Shown here in pieces: positions 15,929-25,329 of a DNA stretch of 64,000 bases. Under the pieces are notes generated by a model, which was not told the origin of the DNA, searched no databases, and saw only the letters and a list, made by a program, of their open reading frames with translations. A program made the position numbers and the translations under genes. Each line of letters starts with the position of its first letter. Position 1 is the first letter of the stretch. Source of the stretch: Planococcus sp. 107-1 (GTDB lineage: Bacteria; Bacillota; Bacilli; Bacillales_A; Planococcaceae); contig NZ_CP090977.1 in the NCBI RefSeq assembly GCF_021513255.1, forward strand, positions 558,001-622,000. Reading direction: 5' to 3'.

Positions 15929-16953
15929 GAGTTCAAGCGCTTATAAAACGCATCATCAAACAGATGCTGCGCGACAAAAGAACCTTGGCGCTATTGTTTT
16001 TTGCTCCTCTCATTGTTCTGACGCTGATGTATTTCTTCTTTAACGGGAATGGCAATGAAGCGGAAATTGGAATCGCCGATGTCGACAAGCGGCTGGTCGC
16101 ATTGCTGGAAGAGCGCGACATTCACATAGAATATGTTGAAGCTGCAGATTCGCAAACTGTTATTGAGGCAGAGCTCGATGGGTTATTGACGGATGAAAAC
16201 GGTGCGCTGAAACTGATTTTATTGAACGACGATCCGTCCGTTGCGAGATCGATTTTGGTACAAGTGAATCAGGCACTTCTCATGCAAAATGCTGCAGTTG
16301 GCGGGGATGCGCCGACCTTGGAAACCGACTATATTTATGGCAGCGGAGACACTGAATTTTTCGATGTCCTGAGCCCGGTGCTGATCGGATTTTTCGTCTT
16401 TTTCTTCGTGTTTCTGATCTCCGGAATCGGCCTTTTGAAAGAACGGACATCCGGAACCCTTGAACGGCTCATGGCGACACCCATCCGCAGGTGGGAACTG
16501 GTAGCCGCTTATTTAGCGGGATTCGGCTTATTCGCTGTTATCCAAACGGTTATTGTCGTCAGCTTTTCGGTCGTTGTACTGGATGTTGTTTTAGTAGGGT
16601 CTATCTGGCATGTTATATTGACCAACCTGCTATTGGCACTCGTCGCTTTATCGCTCGGAACCTTATTATCCTCTTTCGCTTCATCAGAGTTCCAAATGGT
16701 GCAATTCATCCCGATTATCGTCATTCCGCAAATTTTCTTCGCCGGCATTTTTCCGGTCGAAGGCATGGCGGAATGGCTCCAGGGAATCGGGCGGATCATG
16801 CCGATCTATTACGCAGCGGATGCGTTAAAGGGTGTGATGTACAAAGGGCTCGGTCTGGCTGACATTAGCCGCGACTTGTTGGCATTATGCATTTTCGCTC
16901 TTGTGTTCATCGTGTTAAATGTTTTCGCGCTGAAAAAGCACCGGAAATTATAA
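15925..16953 (+). CDS. ABC-2 type exporter, permease protein
   Basis: A 342-residue ABC-2 membrane protein: one N-terminal transmembrane helix (about 22-42), a large extracytoplasmic segment to about 150, then five hydrophobic helices containing the ERTSGTLERLMATPI motif before the second helix and the IFFAGIFPVEGMAEWLQ loop. It forms the pore for the preceding ATPase, with which it overlaps by 4 bp. Confidence 0.88.
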   Translation: MRVQALIKRIIKQMLRDKRTLALLFFAPLIVLTLMYFFFNGNGNEAEIGIADVDKRLVALLEERDIHIEYVEAADSQTVIEAELDGLLTDENGALKLILLNDDPSVARSILVQVNQALLMQNAAVGGDAPTLETDYIYGSGDTEFFDVLSPVLIGFFVFFFVFLISGIGLLKERTSGTLERLMATPIRRWELVAAYLAGFGLFAVIQTVIVVSFSVVVLDVVLVGSIWHVILTNLLLALVALSLGTLLSSFASSEFQMVQFIPIIVIPQIFFAGIFPVEGMAEWLQGIGRIMPIYYAADALKGVMYKGLGLADISRDLLALCIFALVFIVLNVFALKKHRKL

Positions 16954-16963
16954 GCGAATAGGA

Positions 16964-17009
16964 AAAGGACTTGCGCCGCCTAAGAAATCGGGTGCTGCAA
17001 GTCCTTTGT
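16964..17009. terminator. Terminator between convergent ABC exporter and TctA-type genes
   Basis: AAAGGACTTGC pairs with GCAAGTCCTTT around a 22-nt loop; T-rich on the plus strand. Confidence 0.7.
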
Positions 17010-17010
17010 T

Positions 17011-18366
17011 TTAAATTCCGAATAAAGTCAAGATAATCCAAGAAGAGGCATAGAACACCATGAACTGGACCCCGGCACCAATACCGAGTATGCGATTCAA
17101 TAAACCGCCGACTGCAGCTACAGTGAAGGTCAGAACAATTCCGACAAGCTGGGCTTCATGGAAGGCAAGAAGGCAAGCAAGACCGATGAACATGGCTACG
17201 ATTGCTTCTTGGCTGACAAACTTCAATACGATGACCGAAGCTTTTCGTGCATAGTTCATAGAGAACGGATAAGCGATCAACGAAGCGATGATCAATCCGA
17301 TTGCTCCATACAAGAAAAAGTCCCAAGAAGTCAAATAAGTATGCAAGTTATTGATCGGATCTACCGTAAAGACCGGCGGTGCATTGAATAACGGCGAACC
17401 TGGACCCAATGCGACAGGGCTTAGCGGGATACCGAATGCAATCAAAGGAATGATGACTTCAGCGATATAAGTAGATTCCGTCACCCCGTTCATAACAGTC
17501 AAGCTGGTAGTGGATTTTTTATAGGCGCCTTTCGTCCGTGAACCGACGATTTCACCCATCAACGCCGTCATCCCGACCGGACTGAACACAAAAGTCAGCG
17601 ATGAAATGAAAGTGGTAATGGAAGTGAAAATTTGCTGTCTGCCTGTCAAAATCTTAAACGGATTCGGGAAATAGCCCTTCCAGGATTTTGTTTCAGGCGC
17701 AAGATGGTATTCTTTCGGCCGATCTCGTTCGATCGACTTTTTCGCGCTTGAAGAAGTTGCGAACAGAAGATCCGCAAAGATCGGTCCGATTGCAATTCCC
17801 AGGAAGAAACTGATTGATAAGTGCTTATCTAAAACGGTAAAACTTAATAAGTCCAAACTTTTGATAAAGAACGCAAATGGAATGATCATCAATACGCTGA
17901 CCCATTTCCCCTTAGAGAAATAAGCGATTAAAATAGCGGCTAATGTAAAGATGATGCCGGTAGAGGACTTGAAGAAATCAGCAAACTGACCTAAAAACTG
18001 GCCAAGCAGAACTGCTGTCGGCAATGCGATAAAAGCACCGATAATCCCGCCAGAGATCATTTTGCGAAGGGCGATATGCGGCATTCCCATTCTTCGAAGC
18101 GTCGTGGCATGATCCAGCAAAGGAACCGCTGTCGTATCCCCTGGAATTCCCATTAATGCTGTTGGAACAGCATGCGTTAAATGTTTAGCGAGAACTGCTG
18201 CCATGAAAAAGGAAAAGACGGCAGCCGGCGGAGCACCGAGCAAGATGACTAATAAGGTAAGTGGAACCATGATGGCCGTCTCGTCTGTACCGGATATAAG
18301 GCCAATCAATGAAAAAACGATTGCGCCAAGCAAGGCGAATAACATAGCTGTCAGTAGTAAGCTCAT
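17011..18366 (-). CDS. TctA/DUF112-family permease linked to HMG-CoA reductase
   Basis: A 451-residue membrane protein of the tripartite tricarboxylate transporter large-subunit family (TctA). The signature LMGIPGDTTAVPLLD near residue 72 is the conserved substrate-region motif, and about eleven hydrophobic helices follow. Its ATG overlaps the stop of the small membrane protein (18363-18785) by 4 bp. No TctC-type binding protein is nearby. Cotranscription with HMG-CoA reductase suggests it may import mevalonate or a related hydroxy acid; this is inference, since TctA proteins usually carry carboxylates. Confidence 0.85.
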   Translation of the reverse strand: MSLLLTAMLFALLGAIVFSLIGLISGTDETAIMVPLTLLVILLGAPPAAVFSFFMAAVLAKHLTHAVPTALMGIPGDTTAVPLLDHATTLRRMGMPHIALRKMISGGIIGAFIALPTAVLLGQFLGQFADFFKSSTGIIFTLAAILIAYFSKGKWVSVLMIIPFAFFIKSLDLLSFTVLDKHLSISFFLGIAIGPIFADLLFATSSSAKKSIERDRPKEYHLAPETKSWKGYFPNPFKILTGRQQIFTSITTFISSLTFVFSPVGMTALMGEIVGSRTKGAYKKSTTSLTVMNGVTESTYIAEVIIPLIAFGIPLSPVALGPGSPLFNAPPVFTVDPINNLHTYLTSWDFFLYGAIGLIIASLIAYPFSMNYARKASVIVLKFVSQEAIVAMFIGLACLLAFHEAQLVGIVLTFTVAAVGGLLNRILGIGAGVQFMVFYASSWIILTLFGI

Positions 18367-18785
18367 TTTTTCGATTCGCCTCCAATGCTTCGGAAGCTTT
18401 CCAGAACGCCTAATTCTTCGAGTTCCTTGCGTGTAATCGGATCATTTTCAATCAACGCCCATTCCTCTTCGGGATTTAGCTGCAGGTCTTCGAAAACTTC
18501 CCGCATGCTTTCAGAAGAAGTTTCTTCTTCCACTAGAATCCGTTTAGGCTTGAACAGTGCCGAACAGAGTAGAAGCGAGAGGACACTTCCGCCAATGCCA
18601 ATTAATAGGGAATAGGAAGGCACCATACTTTCGCTGGCAAACGAAGGCAATAGCCAGAGACCAAGATTGTATCCGCCGAGGCTAATGGCAACGCTGATTA
18701 TAATCGCAAACAATAACTGATTGGGCTTAATTGTATCGCCTAAAATTTCTAAATAGGATTTAGTTTCTTTTACAGGCTGTGCCAA
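18363..18785 (-). CDS. Small membrane protein, possible TctB-like partner
   Basis: A 140-residue protein with two hydrophobic helices (about residues 24-46 and 52-74) and an acidic cytosolic tail (LVEEETSSESMREVFEDLQ). The TTG at 18785 is preferred: AAAGAGG lies about 8 bp upstream, whereas the GTG at 18794 touches it. It starts just after the HMG-CoA reductase stop and overlaps the TctA-type gene. Position and topology suggest the small subunit of that transporter; TctB proteins usually have four helices, so the family assignment is uncertain. Confidence 0.7.
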   Translation of the reverse strand: MAQPVKETKSYLEILGDTIKPNQLLFAIIISVAISLGGYNLGLWLLPSFASESMVPSYSLLIGIGGSVLSLLLCSALFKPKRILVEEETSSESMREVFEDLQLNPEEEWALIENDPITRKELEELGVLESFRSIGGESKK

Positions 18786-18786
18786 C

Positions 18787-20052
18787 TTATTCACCTCTTT
18801 GAATGGATTGCGTAATCTCCAGGATACGGTCATATCGTAAATCTTTTTCTTGGACCGCTTGAGCGACAATGCGGTCGATGTCAGCCGTATCGGCTCCTGC
18901 CATGACTGCTAAGTTTCTTGCATGAAGCGACATATGGCCGCGCTGAATTCCTTCAGCTGATAAGGCACGAAGACTTGCGGCATTTTCGGCAAGGCCGACT
19001 GCTGCAATGCAGCCCGCTAATTCTTCGGCTGAAGAGATATCCATGATTTTCAATGCAGCTTGCGCAACTGGATGTGTTTTAGTCGCTCCACCGATAATGC
19101 CGACAGCCATTGGCAATTCGATTGATCCAGAAAGGTTGCCATCTTTATCAATTTCCCATTTCGTCAATGATTTGTAGCGTCCTGAGACCGAAGCATATGC
19201 ATGGGCACCAGCTTCAACGGCGCGTGTATCATTGCCGGAAGCAAGTACGACGGCAGAAATGCCATTCATTACACCTTTGTTATGAGTAGCTGCACGATAT
19301 GGATCTGCATCCGCAAACTCGAAAGCGCTTACAATGTTTTCCACTACTTCTTTCCCTCCCATAGCTTCAGCCGAGAAGACAGCGCGGGCTCTTGCCAAGC
19401 GGCGATCTGCCAAATTTGAAATGATTTTGCAGACGACTCTTCCGCCCGTAATGCTTTCGATTGTCGGTGCGACAAATTCCGCCATCGTGTTGACTGCATT
19501 TGCGCCCATGGCGTCTTTTGTATCCACAATCAGGTGGATAACCAGCATCATGTGATTAGTTGTAGGAATAATATGGACTTCTAAATCGATGGCGCCGCCG
19601 CCAAATGAAACCAATGTTGGATCTTTTTCATTACATAAATTAAGAATTTCTTGTTTGTGCTCAAAGATTTTCGCGCGGGCTGCAAAAGGATCGGCAATAT
19701 TCAGCACTTGAATCTGGCCACGCATAATTGTTCCGCTAAGCGATGTGAAAAAACCACCTTCGCTGTATGCTGCCCGGGCTGCATTGCTTGCTGCGGCTAC
19801 TACAGAAGGCTCTTCTGTAGCCATTGGAATGAATTTATCTTGTCCATTTATTTTAAAGTTTGCTGCAATTCCCACTGGAATAGCAATTTGGCCGATTACA
19901 TTTTCAATCATGGCATCTGCTAAATCCATGGACATCGCCTGTTCCCCGGATAGGTAGGAAAGTTCCTTTTCCGTTAATCCCCGTTCTTTCGTAACAATAT
20001 CCCGTCTTTCTTCAACAGAAAGCTTATAAAAGCCAGAAATTCTGCTAGACAT
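18787..20052 (-). CDS. mvaA: Class II (degradative-type) hydroxymethylglutaryl-CoA reductase
   Basis: A 421-residue class II HMG-CoA reductase, interconverting HMG-CoA and mevalonate. Visible motifs: MATEEPSVVAAASNAAR (substrate loop, catalytic Glu), VDTKDAMGANAVNTM (cofactor region), GGATKTHPVAQ, GLAENAASLRALSAEGIQ and RGHMSLHARN with the catalytic His. The ATG at 20052 has AAGGGG 8 bp upstream; a GTG three codons earlier overlaps that box. No HMG-CoA synthase or mevalonate kinase is adjacent. Next to a permease and a regulator, a catabolic role (mevalonate to HMG-CoA) is more likely than isoprenoid synthesis. Confidence 0.9.
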   Translation of the reverse strand: MSSRISGFYKLSVEERRDIVTKERGLTEKELSYLSGEQAMSMDLADAMIENVIGQIAIPVGIAANFKINGQDKFIPMATEEPSVVAAASNAARAAYSEGGFFTSLSGTIMRGQIQVLNIADPFAARAKIFEHKQEILNLCNEKDPTLVSFGGGAIDLEVHIIPTTNHMMLVIHLIVDTKDAMGANAVNTMAEFVAPTIESITGGRVVCKIISNLADRRLARARAVFSAEAMGGKEVVENIVSAFEFADADPYRAATHNKGVMNGISAVVLASGNDTRAVEAGAHAYASVSGRYKSLTKWEIDKDGNLSGSIELPMAVGIIGGATKTHPVAQAALKIMDISSAEELAGCIAAVGLAENAASLRALSAEGIQRGHMSLHARNLAVMAGADTADIDRIVAQAVQEKDLRYDRILEITQSIQRGE

Positions 20053-20067
20053 ATGTTCCACCCCTTA

Positions 20068-20112
20068 CTTTGTATATTCATATTCAACTAAGTTGAATAT
20101 GAATATACAAAG
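20068..20112. promoter_or_regulatory. 45-bp perfect palindrome upstream of the HMG-CoA reductase operon
   Basis: Bases 20068-20089 (starting CTTTGTATATTC) are the exact reverse complement of 20091-20112, with a single central base at 20090. It begins 15 bp upstream of the mvaA start codon and is AT-rich with an internal TATTCATATTCA repeat. It has no U-tract on the operon side, so an operator is more likely than a terminator. The XRE-cupin regulator encoded 126 bp upstream on the same strand is the obvious candidate ligand. Confidence 0.8.
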
Positions 20113-20237
20113 GTTACATTAAAAACAAATGCTTGTAAATACTAAAAAACTTTATTTTCGGAAAACTAAATGGATGGTCTAAAAGAGAAAATAAAAAGCC
20201 AGCCCAGAAAATAAGGCTGGTAAAGCAGAGAGGTTAT

Positions 20238-20810
20238 TTAGATAAAGACGCTTAGTACTTTGGCTTCCCCTTCTTCGTCGTTTAAGAAAATGTGCGGAAC
20301 GCTCCCATCAAAATAAGCACTGTCGCCTTCAGCCAAAACGTGCAATTGGCCGTTATACGAAAGCTTAATAGAACCAGATAGTACATAGATGAATTCATCT
20401 TCCATATGGGTGAAAGGCTCGACATGTTCCGCTTCGGGCAGGACGGTAATGATTACAGGTTCGATTTTGCTGAAATGCGGACGGTTGGCTAACGCTTCAT
20501 ACATATAACCGATTTCAGCATTTCCCATTTTTAAAGAACGGCTGGATTTTTTTACGATAGACAACTGCTTTTCTGAATTGGATTCTAAAAACCAGGAAAG
20601 AGGGGCTTCCAGGACTTGAGCGATTTTGGATAATGTCGCAATCGCGGGAGAGGCTTGGCCATTTTCAATTTTGGAGATATGGCTTTTCGTCAAATTGCAT
20701 AATTCTGCTAAGTCCTGCTGCGTATAAGATTTTGTTAAGCGGGCTTCTTTCACCCTTTTACCGAGTAACTCAAGATGAATGATAATCTCCTCCAGTAGTT
20801 GAAGTTTCAT
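20238..20810 (-). CDS. XRE-family regulator with C-terminal cupin domain
   Basis: Up to 190 residues: an N-terminal lambda-repressor-type helix-turn-helix (YTQQDLAELCNLTKSHISKIE, about 29-49) and a C-terminal cupin_2 barrel (about 110-185, with PEAEHVEPFTHMEDEFIYVL and GDSAYFDGSVPH). Such regulators bind small metabolites in the cupin. It lies upstream of, and on the same strand as, the HMG-CoA reductase operon and probably controls it through the palindrome at 20068-20112. The start is unsure: the ATG at 20810 lacks a ribosome site, while a GGAGGAG box sits 6 bp before an in-frame ATT at 20780 (product beginning HLELLGKRVKEAR). Confidence 0.82.
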   Translation of the reverse strand: MKLQLLEEIIIHLELLGKRVKEARLTKSYTQQDLAELCNLTKSHISKIENGQASPAIATLSKIAQVLEAPLSWFLESNSEKQLSIVKKSSRSLKMGNAEIGYMYEALANRPHFSKIEPVIITVLPEAEHVEPFTHMEDEFIYVLSGSIKLSYNGQLHVLAEGDSAYFDGSVPHIFLNDEEGEAKVLSVFI

Positions 20811-20906
20811 ATGGATAAAAATAAGTCTGTTACGTCTCAGTATATCTAATTTTTTCCCTGAATTCCTGCTAAACTTACTTTACTAAGGAAATAGGAGGGG
20901 AAAGCA

Positions 20907-21665
20907 ATGTTCGCATATTACAGCAGTTTATCTTCAGAAGTCTACGATTTGGATAAGCCGATTGGCCACTCATTCGGAGACGTGGAATATTATACAGAGC
21001 GGTTAAAAGGATGCAAAGGGCAGATCCTGGAGCCGGCAACGGGCACGGGAAGGATTCTAATTCCATTGCTTGAACAAGGATTTCAGGTCGAAGGTTTTGA
21101 TATCTCAACGGAAATGCTTGAGCATTGCAAACGGAATTGCGCAGAGAGAGGGCTCGCGCCGAAACTTTCGATTGAACGGATGGAAACGTTCAAAACGGAT
21201 ACGCGCTATGAGGCCATCATTATTCCAACGGGCACTTTCCTCTTGCTTCATGAGCGGGAATCGTCTATCCGGGCGCTGCAGAATTTTTACGATCATTTAC
21301 AAGATGGCGGCCGGCTGATCGTCGATTTGATTTTTGAAACGGATATGGAGCTTGGCAAAGTTTCCGAACGGTTTTGGGAAAGCCCGAACGGCGACGTACT
21401 GACAGTCGAGCATCGAAAAGTGAAAATCGACTGGATCCATCAATATTCTGTCGCGCATAACCGCTACGAACGATGGAGAGACGGGAAACTTGTGGAAAGT
21501 GAATTGGAACGGATGCCGATCCGCTGGTACGGGGTGGAAGAATTCAAGGCAGTTCTTGAAAAAATCGGATTCACGGACATCACCGTGTCAGCAAATTATC
21601 AATATGGTGAAAAACCGACAAACGGCGATCAACTAATAAGCTTTGAAGCGATAGCAAATAAATGA
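20907..21665 (+). CDS. Class I SAM-dependent methyltransferase
   Basis: A 252-residue methyltransferase. Motif I is ILEPATGTGRILIPLLEQG (SAM loop), then VEGFDISTEML, AIIIPTGTFLLL and DGGRLIVDLIFETD. ATG start with AGGAGGGG upstream. Divergent from the XRE-cupin gene. Substrate unknown. Confidence 0.85.
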   Translation: MFAYYSSLSSEVYDLDKPIGHSFGDVEYYTERLKGCKGQILEPATGTGRILIPLLEQGFQVEGFDISTEMLEHCKRNCAERGLAPKLSIERMETFKTDTRYEAIIIPTGTFLLLHERESSIRALQNFYDHLQDGGRLIVDLIFETDMELGKVSERFWESPNGDVLTVEHRKVKIDWIHQYSVAHNRYERWRDGKLVESELERMPIRWYGVEEFKAVLEKIGFTDITVSANYQYGEKPTNGDQLISFEAIANK

Positions 21666-21666
21666 G

Positions 21667-21703
21667 AAAACAGGCTAGGAACAGAAGTTCCAGCCTGTTT
21701 TTT
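21667..21703 (+). terminator. Intrinsic terminator after the methyltransferase gene
   Basis: AAAACAGGCTAGGAAC pairs with GTTCCAGCCTGTTTT (one bulge), followed by T residues. Confidence 0.85.
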
Positions 21704-21878
21704 GTCGTATTTTGTAGAAAATAGGGGATTTTAACTTCTAAAAAATCACTTATTAATGGTAGTATAGGCTTATCTGCTCTGTTACAAATGAGCGGGATGT
21801 TATAAGATTTTTACACGAAATGATAAAAACTACAGCAGAGAAACGACAGATCAGTTTAATGGATTGGAGCATGAATCA

Positions 21879-24649
21879 ATGCAGAGAGAACAGACGCGTT
21901 ATTCGCGGCTTGCACATATAACGAAGATGATCAACACCAAATTAGAGCTCCGCGAATTGCTGGAGCATGTGGTCACGGCCATTTCAGAAGAAATCGTCCA
22001 ATGCGATTCTGTCGGAATTTATTTGCCGGAAGAGAACGGGGATTTTAGAGGCTTCGTTGGAAAGCCGAAATACATCAACGGCATGACGCTGGATATGCAC
22101 GTGGTGGATATGGAATATGACCGTTTGGCAAAAGAAGTGGTGGAAACGAAGAAATCGATTTACATACCGGATACATCTGTCGACAACCGGCCGGATCCGC
22201 GGGCCGTTGCTGGCTTCCAGATTAAATCGCTTTTGGGCCTTCCGATTATGTATGAAGAGGAATTATACGGCCTCGTGTTTTTATTTGACTACGGCATCCC
22301 GATGAATTTGACGCAAGAGGAAATCCAGTCTGTGGAAGCGTATGTCAATATGGCGGGAGTGGCCATTCGGAACGCCAAAAACATGAATCGCAAGGAAGAC
22401 TTGTTAAATGAAAAACAGCTGCTGCTGGATTTTACGCGCGAATTGTCGATGTGCGCCACGATGCCGGAAGTGTTGGATAAATGCTTTTCTTATGTGGGCA
22501 CGGTGCTGAACAATTCAAATGTCGGGGTGCATTTGCTGGATCCGTCCGTCGAAGAGAAAATCAAGCCGGCAAATCTCAGCAAGTACAGCGATTGGACAGA
22601 AGAAGAGTGGCTGGAAACGCATGAAAAAGCGAAAATGGATGCTTCGAGTGACCCTGTTTTCCTGGAAGTAGTCCGGACCAAAAAGCCCTTGCTTATCCCC
22701 AATGTCCATGAAGATGACCGGCCGAACCACGAAATTTGCCAGAACTTCGGCATTAAAGGCATGTTCATGATTCCCCTGGTTTCAATGGGGAAAGTGCTCG
22801 GGGCTTTGGCGATCGTAGAATTAGAAGCTGAGCGATTGTATTTTCGGGAAGCGGATATCCAGCTTGCCCAGTCAATTGCAGATGCAACAGCTGCTACCTT
22901 GTCCAATTTGATTTATATGGAAAAGCAGGAAATGCTTATTGAAACGAGAACATCTGAACTCACGTTGAAGAATTTGGAATTGGAGCGGGTAGTTGGAGAA
23001 TTGGGGAATTTGAGCCGCGAAAAAGAATTGATTTTGAATTCTGCCGGAGAAGGGATTTTCGGTTTGGATCTTCACGGCCATATCACATTCTGCAACCCGG
23101 CAAGCGAATCGATGCTTGGCTACATGCCCGGAGAATTAATCGGAAAACGAGTCACAGCGATTTTCGGCCATTATGAAAAGACGCTTTCTGACGCTTCCTA
23201 TTCCACTCAAAACGAACAATTCATTAAAAAGGACCAATCCAATTTAGCTGTGGAATATGTGATTTCCTCAATCAACGAAGGCGATAAGCGGATCGGGGAA
23301 GTCGTCACATTTAAAGACATTACAGAACGCCAGAAACTGGAAGAAGAGATCAAGCATCTAGCCTATTACGACAGTTTAACCGATTTGCCGAACCGTGTTT
23401 TATTGAACGATCAGTTGAAGAAATGGCTGTCGGAAGCGGAAGAAAGCGGCAAAAAACTGGCACTCATGTACTTGGATTTGGACCGTTTCAAAATGATCAA
23501 CGACAGTCTTGGCCATAGCTACGGCGATATGTTGCTCAAGGAAACCGCAAAGCGCTTAAGAACCAATATCCCAGACTGTGCACTTGTGTCACGGCAAGGC
23601 GGAGATGAATTCATGATCATCTTGCCGGAAATGGCTGCTAAAAAAGACATCTACCCGATTTTAAAGCAAGTCATCGAGTCGTTTACTGCGCCTTTCTCAT
23701 TGAAGGAAAACGAAATCTATATCAAGGCAAGCATCGGCATCAGCGTGTACCCGGAAGATGGGGAGACGGCAGAAGAGCTGATAAAGAATGCGGATTCTGC
23801 CATGTATAAATCGAAAGAGATGTCCGGATCGTATTTCCACTTTTTCAAGAGCGAAATGAACAATCGCAACTTGGAGAGCATCTATATAGAGAACTCTTTG
23901 TATAAAGCTTTGGACCTTGATGAAATGGCGATCTACTATCAGCCGCAAATCGATGGGCGCACTCAAACCATCACCGGAGCAGAAGCACTTCTCAGATGGA
24001 ATCATTCGAAACTTGGCATGATTTCGCCGGTCGATTTTATTCCGCTTGCAGAAGAGACCGGTTTGATCATTCCAATCGGTAAATGGGTATTGGAAAATGC
24101 CTGCAAACAGCTGAAGCACTGGAAGAATGAGGGTTACGGCCAACTGACGATGTCCGTTAACTTGTCGGGACGCCAGTTTGAAGAAGAGGATCTTGTACCG
24201 ATGATCAAAGAGATTTTGGAGGATTTGAAGCTGGATCCAAGCTGCCTGCACATCGAATTGACCGAGAACCAGATCGTCAAGAATACAAAAGTGGCGATTG
24301 AGAAGATGAAGCAATTGAAAGAGCTCGGCGTCAAAATTTCCATCGATGATTTTGGGACAGGCTATTCGTCCCTCGGCTATTTGAAGGATTTCCGCTGGAC
24401 ACGTTGAAAATCGACCGTTCGTTTATCATGGACGTAACGGAAAATGCAGCGGATGCGGCGATCACCAATACCATCATTACGCTGGCAAAAAACTTGAACT
24501 TGAACGTCGTTGCAGAAGGCGTGGAAACAGCTGAACAATTAGCTTTCCTGCTTTCAAAAGACTGCCACATCATGCAAGGTTTCTATTTCAGCCGGCCGAT
24601 CGAAGCGGCAGCGCTTGAAGAAAAATACTTGATGAAGAATAAAAAATAA
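21879..24649 (+). pseudogene. GAF-GAF-PAS-GGDEF-EAL cyclic-di-GMP protein, frameshifted
   Basis: A roughly 922-residue cytosolic signalling protein: GAF (about 20-165), second GAF (about 190-335), PAS (about 375-480), diguanylate cyclase with an intact RQGGDEF site near 573, and phosphodiesterase with an intact EALLRW site near 700 plus ELTENQIV and IDDFGTGYSSLGYL. Both catalytic signatures are present, so it may make and break c-di-GMP. No membrane segment is seen. The frame breaks at the three-T run 24389-24391: a fourth T restores KDFPLDTLKIDRSFIMDV and the remaining 80 residues. Likely a sequence error. Start ATG 21879 follows GGAG; TTG at 21864 is an alternative. Confidence 0.85.
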
Positions 24650-24661
24650 GAATTCATTCCG

Positions 24662-24697
24662 CTCACTGCCTTCAGTAATGATGGCGGTGAGTTTTTT
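24662..24697 (+). terminator. Intrinsic terminator after the GGDEF-EAL gene
   Basis: CTCACTGCC pairs with GGCGGTGAG (one G-T pair), followed by six T. Confidence 0.8.
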
Positions 24698-24805
24698 ATT
24701 TTCGCATCTATTTCTTCTTGGACTCTTTTGATTCTCTGCATTTTTCACAGCTTGAGAGGGTATGGAATCCGAAAGAGGAAAAGGAAATAAAGGAGTGGGA
24801 AACAT

Positions 24806-25252
24806 ATGGCGTTCGATTACGATTTGGATTACGAAAATTTAGACCTCCGCAAGCACCCGGAACTCTATCGCGTCGGAAAAGGCGAACAAGGAGTGCTGCT
24901 CGTCCAGCCTTATAAAAATGAAATTTTGCCGCATTGGCGATTCAAGACGCCGGCGATTGCCCAGGAATCATGCGACAAGATTTCGGAGATGTTCGAAGAG
25001 TACCGGGAAAAAGATGATTTTGTCGGCATGGACATGGCACGGAAATTCATCCAGATGGGCTATACGCGTGCACGCCGCTATACCAACTACAAAGGTGGCC
25101 GGAAATACAACGAAGACGGCAGCATCAAGGAACGGCAGATCGACCCGGAAAAAGCGGAATCGGCTGCGATTTTCAAAAAACGCTGGGATGAAATCCGGGA
25201 AGATGAAGATTACTTGAAACGCAAAAAAGAGCATCAAAAAAAGTATGGGTGA
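24806..25252 (+). CDS. DUF4385 family protein
   Basis: A 148-residue hydrophilic protein that I place in DUF4385. Conserved-looking segments include FDYDLDYENLDLRKHPELYR, ILPHWRFKTP, MGYTRARRYTNYKGGRKY and a Lys-rich end. Function unknown. The ATG follows AAAGGAGTGGG. It stands alone before the SDR-type gene. Confidence 0.75.
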   Translation: MAFDYDLDYENLDLRKHPELYRVGKGEQGVLLVQPYKNEILPHWRFKTPAIAQESCDKISEMFEEYREKDDFVGMDMARKFIQMGYTRARRYTNYKGGRKYNEDGSIKERQIDPEKAESAAIFKKRWDEIREDEDYLKRKKEHQKKYG

Positions 25253-25329
25253 TTAGGGTATAATAGGAATCATTAATACGGCAACTATCGTCTACTAAAG
25301 TAAGAAGATAATGGAAACGGGGTCATGGC

